64,000 nt of DNA, from positions 1 through 64,000 of the forward strand of contig NZ_LODL01000013.1 in NCBI RefSeq assembly GCF_001551835.1, read 5' to 3'. A model generated the notes under the pieces. The model was not told where the DNA came from. It did not search any database and saw nothing but the letters and a program-made list of their open reading frames with translations. Each line of letters starts with the position of its first letter. The stretch's first letter is position 1. The position numbers were made by a program, and so were the translations under genes. This document shows positions 55,638-63,178 of this stretch, piece by piece. The stretch is from Dechloromonas denitrificans (GTDB taxonomy: Bacteria > Pseudomonadota > Gammaproteobacteria > Burkholderiales > Rhodocyclaceae).

Positions 55638-56320
55638 GCAGCAGCCTGCAACTCGCCCGCCTGCTGCAACTGGCTAGCCCGGCGCTGCCGGTCGGCGCCT
55701 ACACCTATTCGCAGGGCCTGGAGTGGGCGGTCGAAAGCGGCGTTATCCGCGACGAAGCGAGTGCCGGGCGCTGGATCGGCGATCTGCTGCACCACGGTAT
55801 CGGCCGCTACGAGGCGCCGCTGGTTTTTGCCTTGGTGCGGGCGTGGACCGCCGGCAACGTTAGCGAGATCGCCCGCCTCAACGAAGAATTCCTGGCCAGC
55901 CGCGAATCCGCCGAACTGCGGGCCGAAACGGCACAGATGGGTTTTTCGCTGCACCGGCTGGTCCGCGACTTGCGCGATCCCGGTCTGGCGGGCGTCGAAA
56001 GCACGCTGGCCGGGCTCGGTGAAATCGCCTTCCCGACTGGCTGGGCCGGCCTTGCCGCCTATTGGCAGATCGATCCGGAAGCGGCGGTTGCTGCCTACCT
56101 GTGGTCGTGGGCCGAAAACCAGGTGATGGCGGCACTGAAAGCCGTGCCGCTCGGCCAGGCCGCCGGTCAGCGTCTGCTGGCCAGTTTGGGGGCGGCGATC
56201 CCGAGTGCTGCGGTCGACGCCCTGAAATTGCCCGAAACCGAATGGTCCAACTTCACGCCGGCCTTCGCCATTGCCAGTGCCCGGCACGAAACTCAATATT
56301 CCCGTTTATTCAGATCGTAA
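55634..56320 (+). CDS. ureF: Urease accessory protein UreF
   Basis: 228 residues starting with TTG at 55634, which overlaps the ureE TGA. No closer ATG fits the family N-terminus ([28 protein letters not shown]). Other landmarks: [52 protein letters not shown]. It forms the activation complex with UreD and UreG and gates GTP-dependent nickel insertion. Confidence 0.95.
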   Translation: MSSSLQLARLLQLASPALPVGAYTYSQGLEWAVESGVIRDEASAGRWIGDLLHHGIGRYEAPLVFALVRAWTAGNVSEIARLNEEFLASRESAELRAETAQMGFSLHRLVRDLRDPGLAGVESTLAGLGEIAFPTGWAGLAAYWQIDPEAAVAAYLWSWAENQVMAALKAVPLGQAAGQRLLASLGAAIPSAAVDALKLPETEWSNFTPAFAIASARHETQYSRLFRS

Positions 56321-56324
56321 AAAC

Positions 56325-56942
<618 letters not shown>

Positions 56943-56977
56943 GCACCCACCGCTGGCCGGCAAACCGCCAAAAATGC

Positions 56978-56993
56978 TGTAGGAAACCCGACA
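56978..56993. promoter_or_regulatory. Candidate NifA upstream activator site
   Basis: TGTAGGAAACCCGACA is an exact TGT-N10-ACA, the NifA-binding consensus. Its centre is about 84 bp before the start of transcription predicted from the -24/-12 element at 57044, the usual distance. The window has other nif genes 4 kb away. Confidence 0.6.
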
Positions 56994-56999
56994 ATGGCC

Positions 57000-57029
57000 C
57001 ACTGGTGCGCGCCGAAAGGCCCACCAGTG
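57000..57029. promoter_or_regulatory. Hairpin with GAAA tetraloop between ureG and the SIR2-like gene
   Basis: CACTGGTG (57000-57007) pairs with CACCAGTG (57022-57029). Inside, GCC-GAAA-GGC closes on a GNRA tetraloop, with a small 3-by-1 internal loop between. As RNA this is a stable 11-bp hairpin at the end of the urease transcript. As DNA it lies between the NifA-like site and the -24 element. It has no T tract. Confidence 0.5.
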
Positions 57030-57043
57030 CAGGCTTTCATCTC

Positions 57044-57059
57044 GGGCGTGGAATTTGCT
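57044..57059 (+). promoter_or_regulatory. Candidate sigma-54 promoter of the SIR2-like operon
   Basis: GGGCGTGGAATTTGCT has GG-N10-GC spacing with a perfect -12 block (TTGCT) and four of seven -24 bases (TGGCACG consensus). Predicted start of transcription is about 57070, 25 bp before the first ATG. The upstream TGT-N10-ACA site supports the call. Confidence 0.5.
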
Positions 57060-57094
57060 GTGAGGGGTTCGTACCCCACTTCAGAGCAAACAAC

Positions 57095-57931
57095 ATGACC
57101 CCAGAACTGCGTGCTTCGCTGATTGCCGGCCTCAAGGACGGCAGCATCGTTCCCTACCTTGGCCCGGGCGTGCTGGCCGACGTCAAGAATGCCGCGACCG
57201 GCGCCCCGATTCCCGCCGACAGCAATTCGCTGATCTATGCGATGAACGACGGCAAGCCGATGGCGCCGAAGCTGATGTACGAATTCCCGCGCGCCGCGAT
57301 GAATGTCGAACTGAAGCGCGGGCGCAGCGCCGTCACCAAGTTCCTGACCCGCACCTACGGCGACACCGCCTGGACGCGCGGCGCGGTGCACGACTGGCTC
57401 AAAGAAATCTGTCCGCACTACGTCATCGACATCAACCGCGATACGCAATTGCAGGATTCCTACGCTGCCGTGCCGCACAACCTGATCGTCGGCATCGCCC
57501 GCCTCGGCGGCACCGATTTCCGCTACAAGCTGTATTTCTGGGACGGCACGGCCTACCAGAAAACCGATGCCGTCAATCCGGCCATCCCCGTCCTCTTCAA
57601 GCCGATGGGCACGCCGAAGCCGGAGCCGACCTACATCGCCTCCGACGCTGATTACGTCGATTTCATCACCGAGCTGATGGGCGGCTTTTCCATTCCGCCG
57701 GCCATCAAGGAACTGCGCAAGGGCAAGCAATACCTGTTGATGGGTCTGCGCCTGAACCGTGACACCGAGCGCATGGTGATGGCCGACATCATCTACAGCG
57801 CCAGCCAGCCGGCCGGCTGGGTCTTCATCAGCGAGCCGACCGAAAAGGAAAAGCGCTACTGCAAGAAGATCGGCCTGCAGATCATCGACGCTGACGTCTT
57901 CGAATTCATTGGCGCGGCACAGCCGGCCTGA
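57095..57931 (+). CDS. SIR2-like protein lacking the catalytic histidine, nif-associated
   Basis: 278 residues. The order of motifs is that of SIR2-like domains: GSIVPYLGPGVLADV (NAD-binding GAG-type loop, altered), VIDINRDTQLQDSY (the N-x-D motif), VLFKPMGTP (where sirtuins have K/E-x-H-G with the catalytic His; here Met), IASDADYVDFI and YLLMGLRLNRDTE. The missing His suggests loss of deacylase chemistry; NAD binding or hydrolysis may remain. It heads a three-gene operon with an unknown protein and a hemerythrin, behind a candidate NifA/sigma-54 promoter. The ATG at 57095 fits the promoter; a longer frame from 57005 would start upstream of the predicted transcript. Confidence 0.7.
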   Translation: MTPELRASLIAGLKDGSIVPYLGPGVLADVKNAATGAPIPADSNSLIYAMNDGKPMAPKLMYEFPRAAMNVELKRGRSAVTKFLTRTYGDTAWTRGAVHDWLKEICPHYVIDINRDTQLQDSYAAVPHNLIVGIARLGGTDFRYKLYFWDGTAYQKTDAVNPAIPVLFKPMGTPKPEPTYIASDADYVDFITELMGGFSIPPAIKELRKGKQYLLMGLRLNRDTERMVMADIIYSASQPAGWVFISEPTEKEKRYCKKIGLQIIDADVFEFIGAAQPA

Positions 57932-57958
57932 ACCATCCATAAAACAGGGAGTAAAACC

Positions 57959-58516
57959 ATGCTGCTCGATCGTTACGAATCGCTCTTTTTCAACGCCAAC
58001 TTCAAGGAAGCCGCCAGCGAAGCCGGCTGGGCCGCCTACCGGGGCGAACTGGTCCTCAAGGAAGGCGAGGTCGCCGACGCCCAGGGCCGCCGCAAGCCGC
58101 CGCATGAAATCCTCAAGCAGGCCGCCCTGCTGACGGCCGGCGACGAGCTGAAGCTGATCACCGGCTCGCTCGACGCCCTGCAGCACTTCCCGTCGCTGCT
58201 CGAAAAATACGGCGCCGACATCAAGCCGGGCACCCAGGGCATCTTCTTCACGGTCAATATCGACAAGCCCTTCGTGTCCACGATCAATGGCGTGCCGGTC
58301 GCCTTCGTGCCGCTGGTCCAGGGCATGGCCTGGAACGAACTGATCGACCTCGTCGCGCTGGAAAAGGGCGACTTCAAGGGCCAAAGCTCGGCCGACAAGG
58401 TGGTCACGGTCTACCACGCGCTGAAGGACACCAAGTTCAAGTATCCGGAAGTCAGCCTGGATGAGGCCTTGAGCAAGACCAACAACGCCAAGCGCGAGAA
58501 CCACGGAGCGATCTGA
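57959..58516 (+). CDS. Unknown protein of the SIR2-like/hemerythrin operon
   Basis: 185 residues, soluble, mixed alpha/beta. GGGAG lies before the ATG. Landmarks: LLDRYESLFFNANFKEAASE, AAYRGELVLKEGEVADAQGRR, FFTVNIDKPFVSTINGVPVAF, LVQGMAWNELIDLVALEKGDF. No cysteine cluster, signal peptide or membrane helix. No family recognised. The stop overlaps the hemerythrin ATG (TGATG), so it is translated with its neighbours and should act in the same process. Confidence 0.75.
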   Translation: MLLDRYESLFFNANFKEAASEAGWAAYRGELVLKEGEVADAQGRRKPPHEILKQAALLTAGDELKLITGSLDALQHFPSLLEKYGADIKPGTQGIFFTVNIDKPFVSTINGVPVAFVPLVQGMAWNELIDLVALEKGDFKGQSSADKVVTVYHALKDTKFKYPEVSLDEALSKTNNAKRENHGAI

Positions 58517-58899
58517 TGCCCTGGAACGAGCGCTTTACGCTCGGGGTGGCGGAGATGGATGCCACCCATCACGAATTCGTCGCGCTGGCCGATGCCCTGC
58601 AGGCGGCCAGCGACGACGAGTTCCCGCCGCTTTTCGCCAAGCTGCACGAGCATACCCGGCTGCATTTCGAGCATGAAGGCAAGCTGATGAAAGCCTGCCG
58701 TTTTCCCGCCATCGGCGAGCACAACAGCGAACACCTGCGTGTGCTCGGCGAACTGGCCCACTTTGCCCGCGGCGTGGCGGCCGGTCGCCTAGGCAGTGCC
58801 CGGGCCTACGCCAAGGGCTTGCCGGACTGGTTCGGCAGCCATCTGGCGACGATGGATTCGGCACTGGCTGCTTGCCTGAAGCAGAAAATGCCAGCCTGA
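58516..58899 (+). CDS. Bacteriohemerythrin-like O2-binding protein
   Basis: 127 residues, four-helix bundle with the complete di-iron set: WNERFTLGVAEMDATHHEFV (His), HTRLHFEHEGKLMKA (His, Glu), FPAIGEHNSEHLRVL (His) and WFGSHLATMDSAL (His, Asp). Single-domain hemerythrins bind oxygen; in a nitrogen-fixation setting they could buffer or deliver O2, or protect nitrogenase. Third gene of the operon, overlapping the previous one by 1 bp. Confidence 0.9.
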   Translation: MPWNERFTLGVAEMDATHHEFVALADALQAASDDEFPPLFAKLHEHTRLHFEHEGKLMKACRFPAIGEHNSEHLRVLGELAHFARGVAAGRLGSARAYAKGLPDWFGSHLATMDSALAACLKQKMPA

Positions 58900-59098
58900 A
58901 TCAGCTACGGAATCGCAATGTACAGACCACTAAATCGCATCGGCATTGACCAGAGGAAATCATCAGCTTGACCGATCCCAGTTGAACGGCAACTTGGTGC
59001 CCTAAGCAGAAGTAGGTGGCTCGGGCAAGCAGACGATCGGGAATTCCTGAAATCACCAGCCTGAGCGTTTTTTTGTGCTGCTCAGGTGGATAGATGGG

Positions 59099-59944
59099 TT
59101 ATACCGATTCGAGCTCTTTGAGCGTTTTTCCATCTTTGTTCTTCCAGACGGTAAGCCCATTCGCCGTGCCACCACAGACAACGGCGGCGGCGGTGCTTGG
59201 ACTAGGAAACTCGGTATCTTTTGAAAACGTGAGGGCTTTGCCATTTGCAACTAACGTTCCGTCATCAATTAGACGTTTTCTGAAATTTACAACCCAAGGA
59301 TATTTGTGTGCAGCGGGTCGTTCTTCGAGAGCTGCCTGAGAGTTTTTAAATACAACAAAGCCAGCGGCGTTTTGCGTCGCTGTAGCTTTAAGACCCTTGA
59401 GTTCATAAATCAGGATGTCTTTCTTCGCCGTTGCTTCCTGATGTACCGTTGTTGGAACAAGAAAGTCTGTGCCGAGTGCTGGCATAAGTTGGTGGATTTT
59501 CTGAAGGAAAATTTCCATATCTTCTCTGTCAGATTCAGGGAGTTTCGCCCCGCTCCCTTGGCTATTAGTTACTACAGCGCGCCCTGCTTGTTTTGCCTGC
59601 TCGATAAGACGCCCCTCAAGGTAACGGATGTGGGCCTTTGTCAGGTTTTCGTCTTTGCTTACAAAGAACACAATATGGTTCCAGAAGTCTTTTTCCAAAT
59701 GACTTTTTAAACGATCTCGTATTGCCTCCGCCTCACCAATATAGACAGCACTCCTCCCAGTCTCTGGATCTAGTCCGGTGAGAAAATACACACCTGACCC
59801 AGCTGCTTCGTCACGGGCCAGAAGACCATCAAACTCGTTGCGTGGCGCGGCTACAGCTTTGCCGGTCCAGTTTGAGAGCTCTGCGGTGCGAAGGCGCTTT
59901 GCATCGCCGTGGACGAGGAAGATTTTGATAGTTGCGCTTGGCAT
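59099..59944 (-). CDS. GIY-YIG nuclease-fold protein with C-terminal DUF4357-like domain
   Basis: 281 residues. A short N-terminal strand-rich part is followed by a GIY-YIG domain (about 55-130): SGVYFLTGLDPETGRSAVYIGEAEAIRDRLKSH, with the catalytic Arg and a downstream Glu (IRYLEGRLIEQA). The C-terminal 90 residues resemble DUF4357 (AAGFVVFKNSQAALEE, FRKRLIDDGTLVANG, FPSPSTAAAVVCGGTANGLTVW). Such proteins are scattered and often in islands. The gene is clearly less GC-rich than its neighbours. ATG 59944 is preferred; TATACT lies 10 bp before it, so the message may be nearly leaderless. Confidence 0.75.
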   Translation of the reverse strand: MPSATIKIFLVHGDAKRLRTAELSNWTGKAVAAPRNEFDGLLARDEAAGSGVYFLTGLDPETGRSAVYIGEAEAIRDRLKSHLEKDFWNHIVFFVSKDENLTKAHIRYLEGRLIEQAKQAGRAVVTNSQGSGAKLPESDREDMEIFLQKIHQLMPALGTDFLVPTTVHQEATAKKDILIYELKGLKATATQNAAGFVVFKNSQAALEERPAAHKYPWVVNFRKRLIDDGTLVANGKALTFSKDTEFPSPSTAAAVVCGGTANGLTVWKNKDGKTLKELESV

Positions 59945-60023
59945 AGGATTAAAAAGTATAACGTTTGAATTCACCGACCTGCGTGGCTTTTCGCGCAGGT
60001 CTGCTGGAATGAGAGGTTATGCA

Positions 60024-60461
60024 TCATGACTTACCACCCGTTACCTCAATTAGCAATAGTCTTGCTTTGTCTCGTTGTTGCTGCAACGACCTGAGCTCAA
60101 CTTCCACACGCATGTAGCCTTCATCTTTCGGGCTGTCCACCATCATCGGTACGTTCCTAGCAAGCTCCACCTTCTTTGCCTTTATCTCTGCGTCGAGGCT
60201 TTGAATTAGCGCCTCTACATCTTGCTTTCGTCTAGGATTTTCTTCTGCATCCGCGACACAGGCCTTGGGCAAGACTATCTGAGTTTTAAGAACTGTCTCC
60301 GCCTGATTGAGTCGTTTTTGTAGTTCGGCCTTCTCTCTTTCAATAATCGTGACTTCCTTCTTGTGCAGGCCATCCGCGACTGACCAGACGGTAGCCCCTG
60401 ATGCTAAGGCTCCAACGAGGAAGGCCAGAAAGTTGTTCTTGAATTTTTCGATGACAGACAT
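60024..60461 (-). CDS. Small membrane-anchored coiled-coil protein
   Basis: 145 residues. One N-terminal helix (FLAFLVGALASGATVWSVADG) is followed by long heptad-like helices (IIEREKAELQKRLNQAETVL, RKQDVEALIQSLDAEIKAKK, LRSLQQQRDKARLLLIEV). No enzymatic motif. It is AT-rich like the GIY-YIG gene next to it. The start could be 60461 or one of two earlier in-frame ATGs (60467, 60488). Function unknown; possibly part of a small acquired island. Confidence 0.6.
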   Translation of the reverse strand: MSVIEKFKNNFLAFLVGALASGATVWSVADGLHKKEVTIIEREKAELQKRLNQAETVLKTQIVLPKACVADAEENPRRKQDVEALIQSLDAEIKAKKVELARNVPMMVDSPKDEGYMRVEVELRSLQQQRDKARLLLIEVTGGKS

Positions 60462-60811
60462 ATCCATGCGGACATTCCTATGATGCATAGCAGTTATTCA
60501 ACGGACCCACCGGTCCGCATATTGATAATCATAAAACATCGAAATTCCAAGCAACTGATTGATTCATTTGGGGGCGACTCCGGCAGACTGTCCGCGTATG
60601 CAATGATAGTACGGACCGGCGAAAAGTCGGTATGCCGACGGCAAGAAGGTTCTGGCGAATGGTAGCTGTTGAGCAGTTTCTTGAAGGACCGCTATTGGCC
60701 GAACTCAACCTGATGACAATTGTGTAGTCACTGTGCCGACCTGGTCATGGTCCTGATATTACCTGGTCAGCATTGGTGAGAATCTATGGTCAACTCAGTT
60801 GATATTCCGCA
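60462..60811. other. 350-bp AT-richer region without a convincing gene
   Basis: No coding frame with a ribosome site was found. Two small hairpins are visible: CGGACC-N4-GGTCCG (60502-60517) and GTCGG-TATG-CCGAC (60626-60639). It may be the edge of the acquired patch ending at draG. Confidence 0.5.
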
Positions 60812-61792
60812 TCAGCGGCTGGCTGGTGCGATGGGGGTATGGGAAAGGGCCAGCTTCAGCAGTTTGGCCGCCTGTTCCTCGCACTGTCGGCGGGTCGTGT
60901 CATCGAGCGCCCGCAGCCAGCGTTTGGGGATGCCTTCCAGCCCGTAGCGGGCGCCGGCCAGCATGCCGGCGATGGCGCCGGTGGTGTCGGCATCGCCGCC
61001 GCGGTTGACGACGTCGATCAGGCAATCCTCGAAACTGCTGGTGTCGAAGCAGGCCTGCAGCACAGCCTGCATGGTTTCGACGACATAGCCGCTCGGGTTG
61101 TCGCAGCGCTTTTTGTCGTAGGCGAATACCGGATGCTTTTCGACCAGCACGGCCGCTCGATCGCGTTGTACCGCACCGGCGTCGCGGCCGTCGAGAAAGT
61201 CCTGCACCATGAAAAGCAGGGTTTCGCAGGCGGCATCCGAGAGGACGTTGTGGTGCGTGACATGGGCCTGGGCGCGGCTGGCAAAAATGGCCTTTTCCGG
61301 CGGTTGACCGTAGCAGGCCAGCGCCACCGGCAGCGCACGCATCGCGGCGCCGTTGCCGGCATCGTGTTCGGAAGCAAGCGCCTCCGGATTGCCGGTCTTG
61401 CGGAAGTGGATCAGGTTGCGGCGCACGGTATTGCCGATATCGACCGGCTTGGCGCGCATCCAGGCATCGAAGGCGCTGGCCGCAGCCTTGGCGTCGATGC
61501 CGCCGCTGCTCAGGATCGCTTCGCCAAGCGCCAGAGACATCGTGGTGTCGTCAGTGACTTGGCCGGCCTTCAGGCGCAGCCAGCCCCCGCCGGTGATGTC
61601 GCGGTGCACACCGTGCTGGTCGCGAATTTCGTTGGGGGTCAGGAACTCGACGGTGGCGCCCAGCGCATCGCCGATCGCCAGACCGATATAGGCGGCCGTC
61701 GCCTTGTCGAGTTGCGGCAAGGCCCAACTCGGCGGGGCGGCGCGCCGACGAACAGGGGCGGTACGGGCGATTAGTTCTCCGGTCCAAAACAT
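60812..61792 (-). CDS. draG: ADP-ribosyl-[dinitrogen reductase] hydrolase DraG
   Basis: Removes ADP-ribose from nitrogenase Fe protein and so reactivates it. 326 residues from ATG 61792. Di-metal residues are visible: GQVTDDTTMSLALGEAI, NTVRRN with HDAGNGAAMRALP, and GGDADTTGAIAGMLAGA. The DraG-typical KKRCDNPSGYVVETMQAVLQ distinguishes it from general ADP-ribosylglycohydrolases. Its start lies 22 bp inside nifQ, so it depends on upstream transcription. The partner transferase DraT is not in the window. The frame continues upstream only as a shadow of nifQ. Confidence 0.93.
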   Translation of the reverse strand: MFWTGELIARTAPVRRRAAPPSWALPQLDKATAAYIGLAIGDALGATVEFLTPNEIRDQHGVHRDITGGGWLRLKAGQVTDDTTMSLALGEAILSSGGIDAKAAASAFDAWMRAKPVDIGNTVRRNLIHFRKTGNPEALASEHDAGNGAAMRALPVALACYGQPPEKAIFASRAQAHVTHHNVLSDAACETLLFMVQDFLDGRDAGAVQRDRAAVLVEKHPVFAYDKKRCDNPSGYVVETMQAVLQACFDTSSFEDCLIDVVNRGGDADTTGAIAGMLAGARYGLEGIPKRWLRALDDTTRRQCEEQAAKLLKLALSHTPIAPASR

Positions 61793-62343
61793 TTGGCGTA
61801 GTCCTGGCAAACCCCGCAGGATGGGGCGGGGCAGACGTAGATGCCTTCGCGCGAACAGAACTGGCGATAGAGGAATTTCTTCCACTTCATGTCGCCGGTG
61901 TTGGCGCGGGCAAGTTCGGGAAAGTTGAGCCACATCAGGCGGGTCAGTTCCTCGCGGCTGGCGAAGCCGAGATCCTGCCAGAGATGGTCGCGGCCGGCGC
62001 AGGCGGTGGCCAGGATGTTGGCGACCAGCAGTTCGCTGGGCGCCTGACGGGCGCGATGGTCGAGCAGCAGTTTGCGCAGGTCTTCCCATTCGGGGATCGC
62101 TTCGATCTCGCGTTGTTCGGGCTGGATGTCGCAGGCCGGGAAATAGGCGTGGTGCAGATGGCTGCAGGCAGCCTCGCCCAGACCGAGATGGCCGGGCAGG
62201 CAACCGTCGCCGGCAGCCTGGCCGGCGACGATGCTGGCCAGCAATGAACGGTTCGGATCGCCCGCCGCCAGGCCGACGGCCGGCGTCGCCAGCAGTTCGG
62301 CCAGCAGCAATGCCCGACGGGGCAGGCGATCAGGGCCGTTCAT
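61771..62343 (-). CDS. nifQ: Nitrogen fixation protein NifQ
   Basis: Delivers molybdenum for FeMo-cofactor synthesis. 190 residues. The diagnostic C-terminal motif C-x4-C-x2-C-x5-C is present (CPAPSCGVCQDYAKCFG), which binds a Mo-Fe-S cluster. Upstream features include HLGLGEAACSHLHHAYFPA and RDHLWQDLGFASREELTRLM. It ends 22 bp inside draG and starts 8 bp after the ferredoxin gene, so the four genes read as one operon. Confidence 0.94.
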   Translation of the reverse strand: MNGPDRLPRRALLLAELLATPAVGLAAGDPNRSLLASIVAGQAAGDGCLPGHLGLGEAACSHLHHAYFPACDIQPEQREIEAIPEWEDLRKLLLDHRARQAPSELLVANILATACAGRDHLWQDLGFASREELTRLMWLNFPELARANTGDMKWKKFLYRQFCSREGIYVCPAPSCGVCQDYAKCFGPEN

Positions 62344-62350
62344 CGCAGCC

Positions 62351-62713
62351 TCACTTGCTCGGGTATTCGACCAGGATGTCCTCGTCGCGGACGATCATCT
62401 GGCAGGCGAGGCGCCACTGGGTCGGCGGGATGTCGTCAACGTACATCTGCTCGATTTCAGCCTTGGTGATATGGCCGAGTTCGGTCAGCGCGGCGACTTC
62501 GCGGACATTGAGCGGGCCACCCATCGGCCGGCGCTTGCCGTCGACCGAGGATACCTTGACCAGGCAGGTGCCACAGTTGCCTTCCTGGCAACCGAAATCG
62601 ATCGGGATGTGATGTTCCTTGGCCAGATCGAGGATGGTCTGGGTGTGGCTGCCGGCGACGGCGTAGACGGTTTTGTCCTTGTGCATCGGACTGCTGAAAG
62701 TAATGAGGGCCAT
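62351..62713 (-). CDS. 2Fe-2S ferredoxin of the nif accessory cluster
   Basis: 120 residues. Plant-type cluster site DFGCQEGNCGTCLVKV (C-x4-C-x2-C) with the fourth Cys in WRLACQMIV. AGGAG lies 9 nt before ATG 62713, against a longer frame. An insertion between the third and fourth cysteines (PMGGPLNVREVAALTELGHI) is seen in nif-associated ferredoxins. It may pass electrons to nitrogenase or to cofactor assembly. Confidence 0.9.
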   Translation of the reverse strand: MALITFSSPMHKDKTVYAVAGSHTQTILDLAKEHHIPIDFGCQEGNCGTCLVKVSSVDGKRRPMGGPLNVREVAALTELGHITKAEIEQMYVDDIPPTQWRLACQMIVRDEDILVEYPSK

Positions 62714-62798
62714 TATTCGGTTCTCCTGATAAGCGGGTTGATTTGAATTTCTCTGTCGGGGTTGGGTGATTGCTTTTAATCTTGTTCGGTACTTGCTC

Positions 62799-62864
62799 GT
62801 CATTCCCGACTCGATCGGGAATCCAGAGGTTTTGCACCTGGATTCCCGCCTGCGCGGGAATGAC
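62799..62864. repeat. REP-like palindromic repeat, copy 3
   Basis: Right arm GGATTCCCGCCTGCGCGGGA matches the copies at 7 and 9 kb. The left arm differs (TTCCCGACTCGATCGGGAA), though it remains a hairpin. It lies between the two ferredoxin genes, inside the proposed operon. Confidence 0.75.
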
Positions 62865-62875
62865 GTATGCGGAAG

Positions 62876-63163
62876 CTAGGCGGGTTTTACGACCAGTTCG
62901 CCGCCGATGATCTGGGCCTGGCAGGCCAGGCGGTGGCCGCGCGGCGCCATGTTGTCCTTCAATACCTGGTCTTCCAGGATGCTCGGTGGGGCAAGGTTTT
63001 CGCCGCCGGAGACGATCTTGGTCAGGCAGGTGCAGCATTCGCCTTCGCGGCAGCCGTAGGTGATGCCGGCCCCGACTTTTTCCGATACTTCGATCAGGCG
63101 GGTGCCGGCCGGTACGGTGACCGAGACGCCGATATCTTCGAAGGTGACTTTGGCTTTTGGCAT
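62876..63163 (-). CDS. 2Fe-2S ferredoxin, second copy in the nif accessory cluster
   Basis: 95 residues. Cluster site ITYGCREGECCTCLTKI (C-x4-C-x2-C with one extra Cys) and the fourth Cys in HRLACQAQI. It is shorter than the neighbouring ferredoxin and only distantly similar to it, so the two probably serve different partners. GGGAG precedes the ATG. It lies 15 bp after the flavodiiron-like gene. Confidence 0.9.
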   Translation of the reverse strand: MPKAKVTFEDIGVSVTVPAGTRLIEVSEKVGAGITYGCREGECCTCLTKIVSGGENLAPPSILEDQVLKDNMAPRGHRLACQAQIIGGELVVKPA

Positions 63164-63178
63164 TTTTATCTCCCTGAT

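Noticed and set aside
61793-62203. Extension of the draG frame upstream
   Set aside because: It is antisense-like, Arg/Pro-rich sequence from another frame of nifQ; DraG similarity begins after the ATG at 61792.
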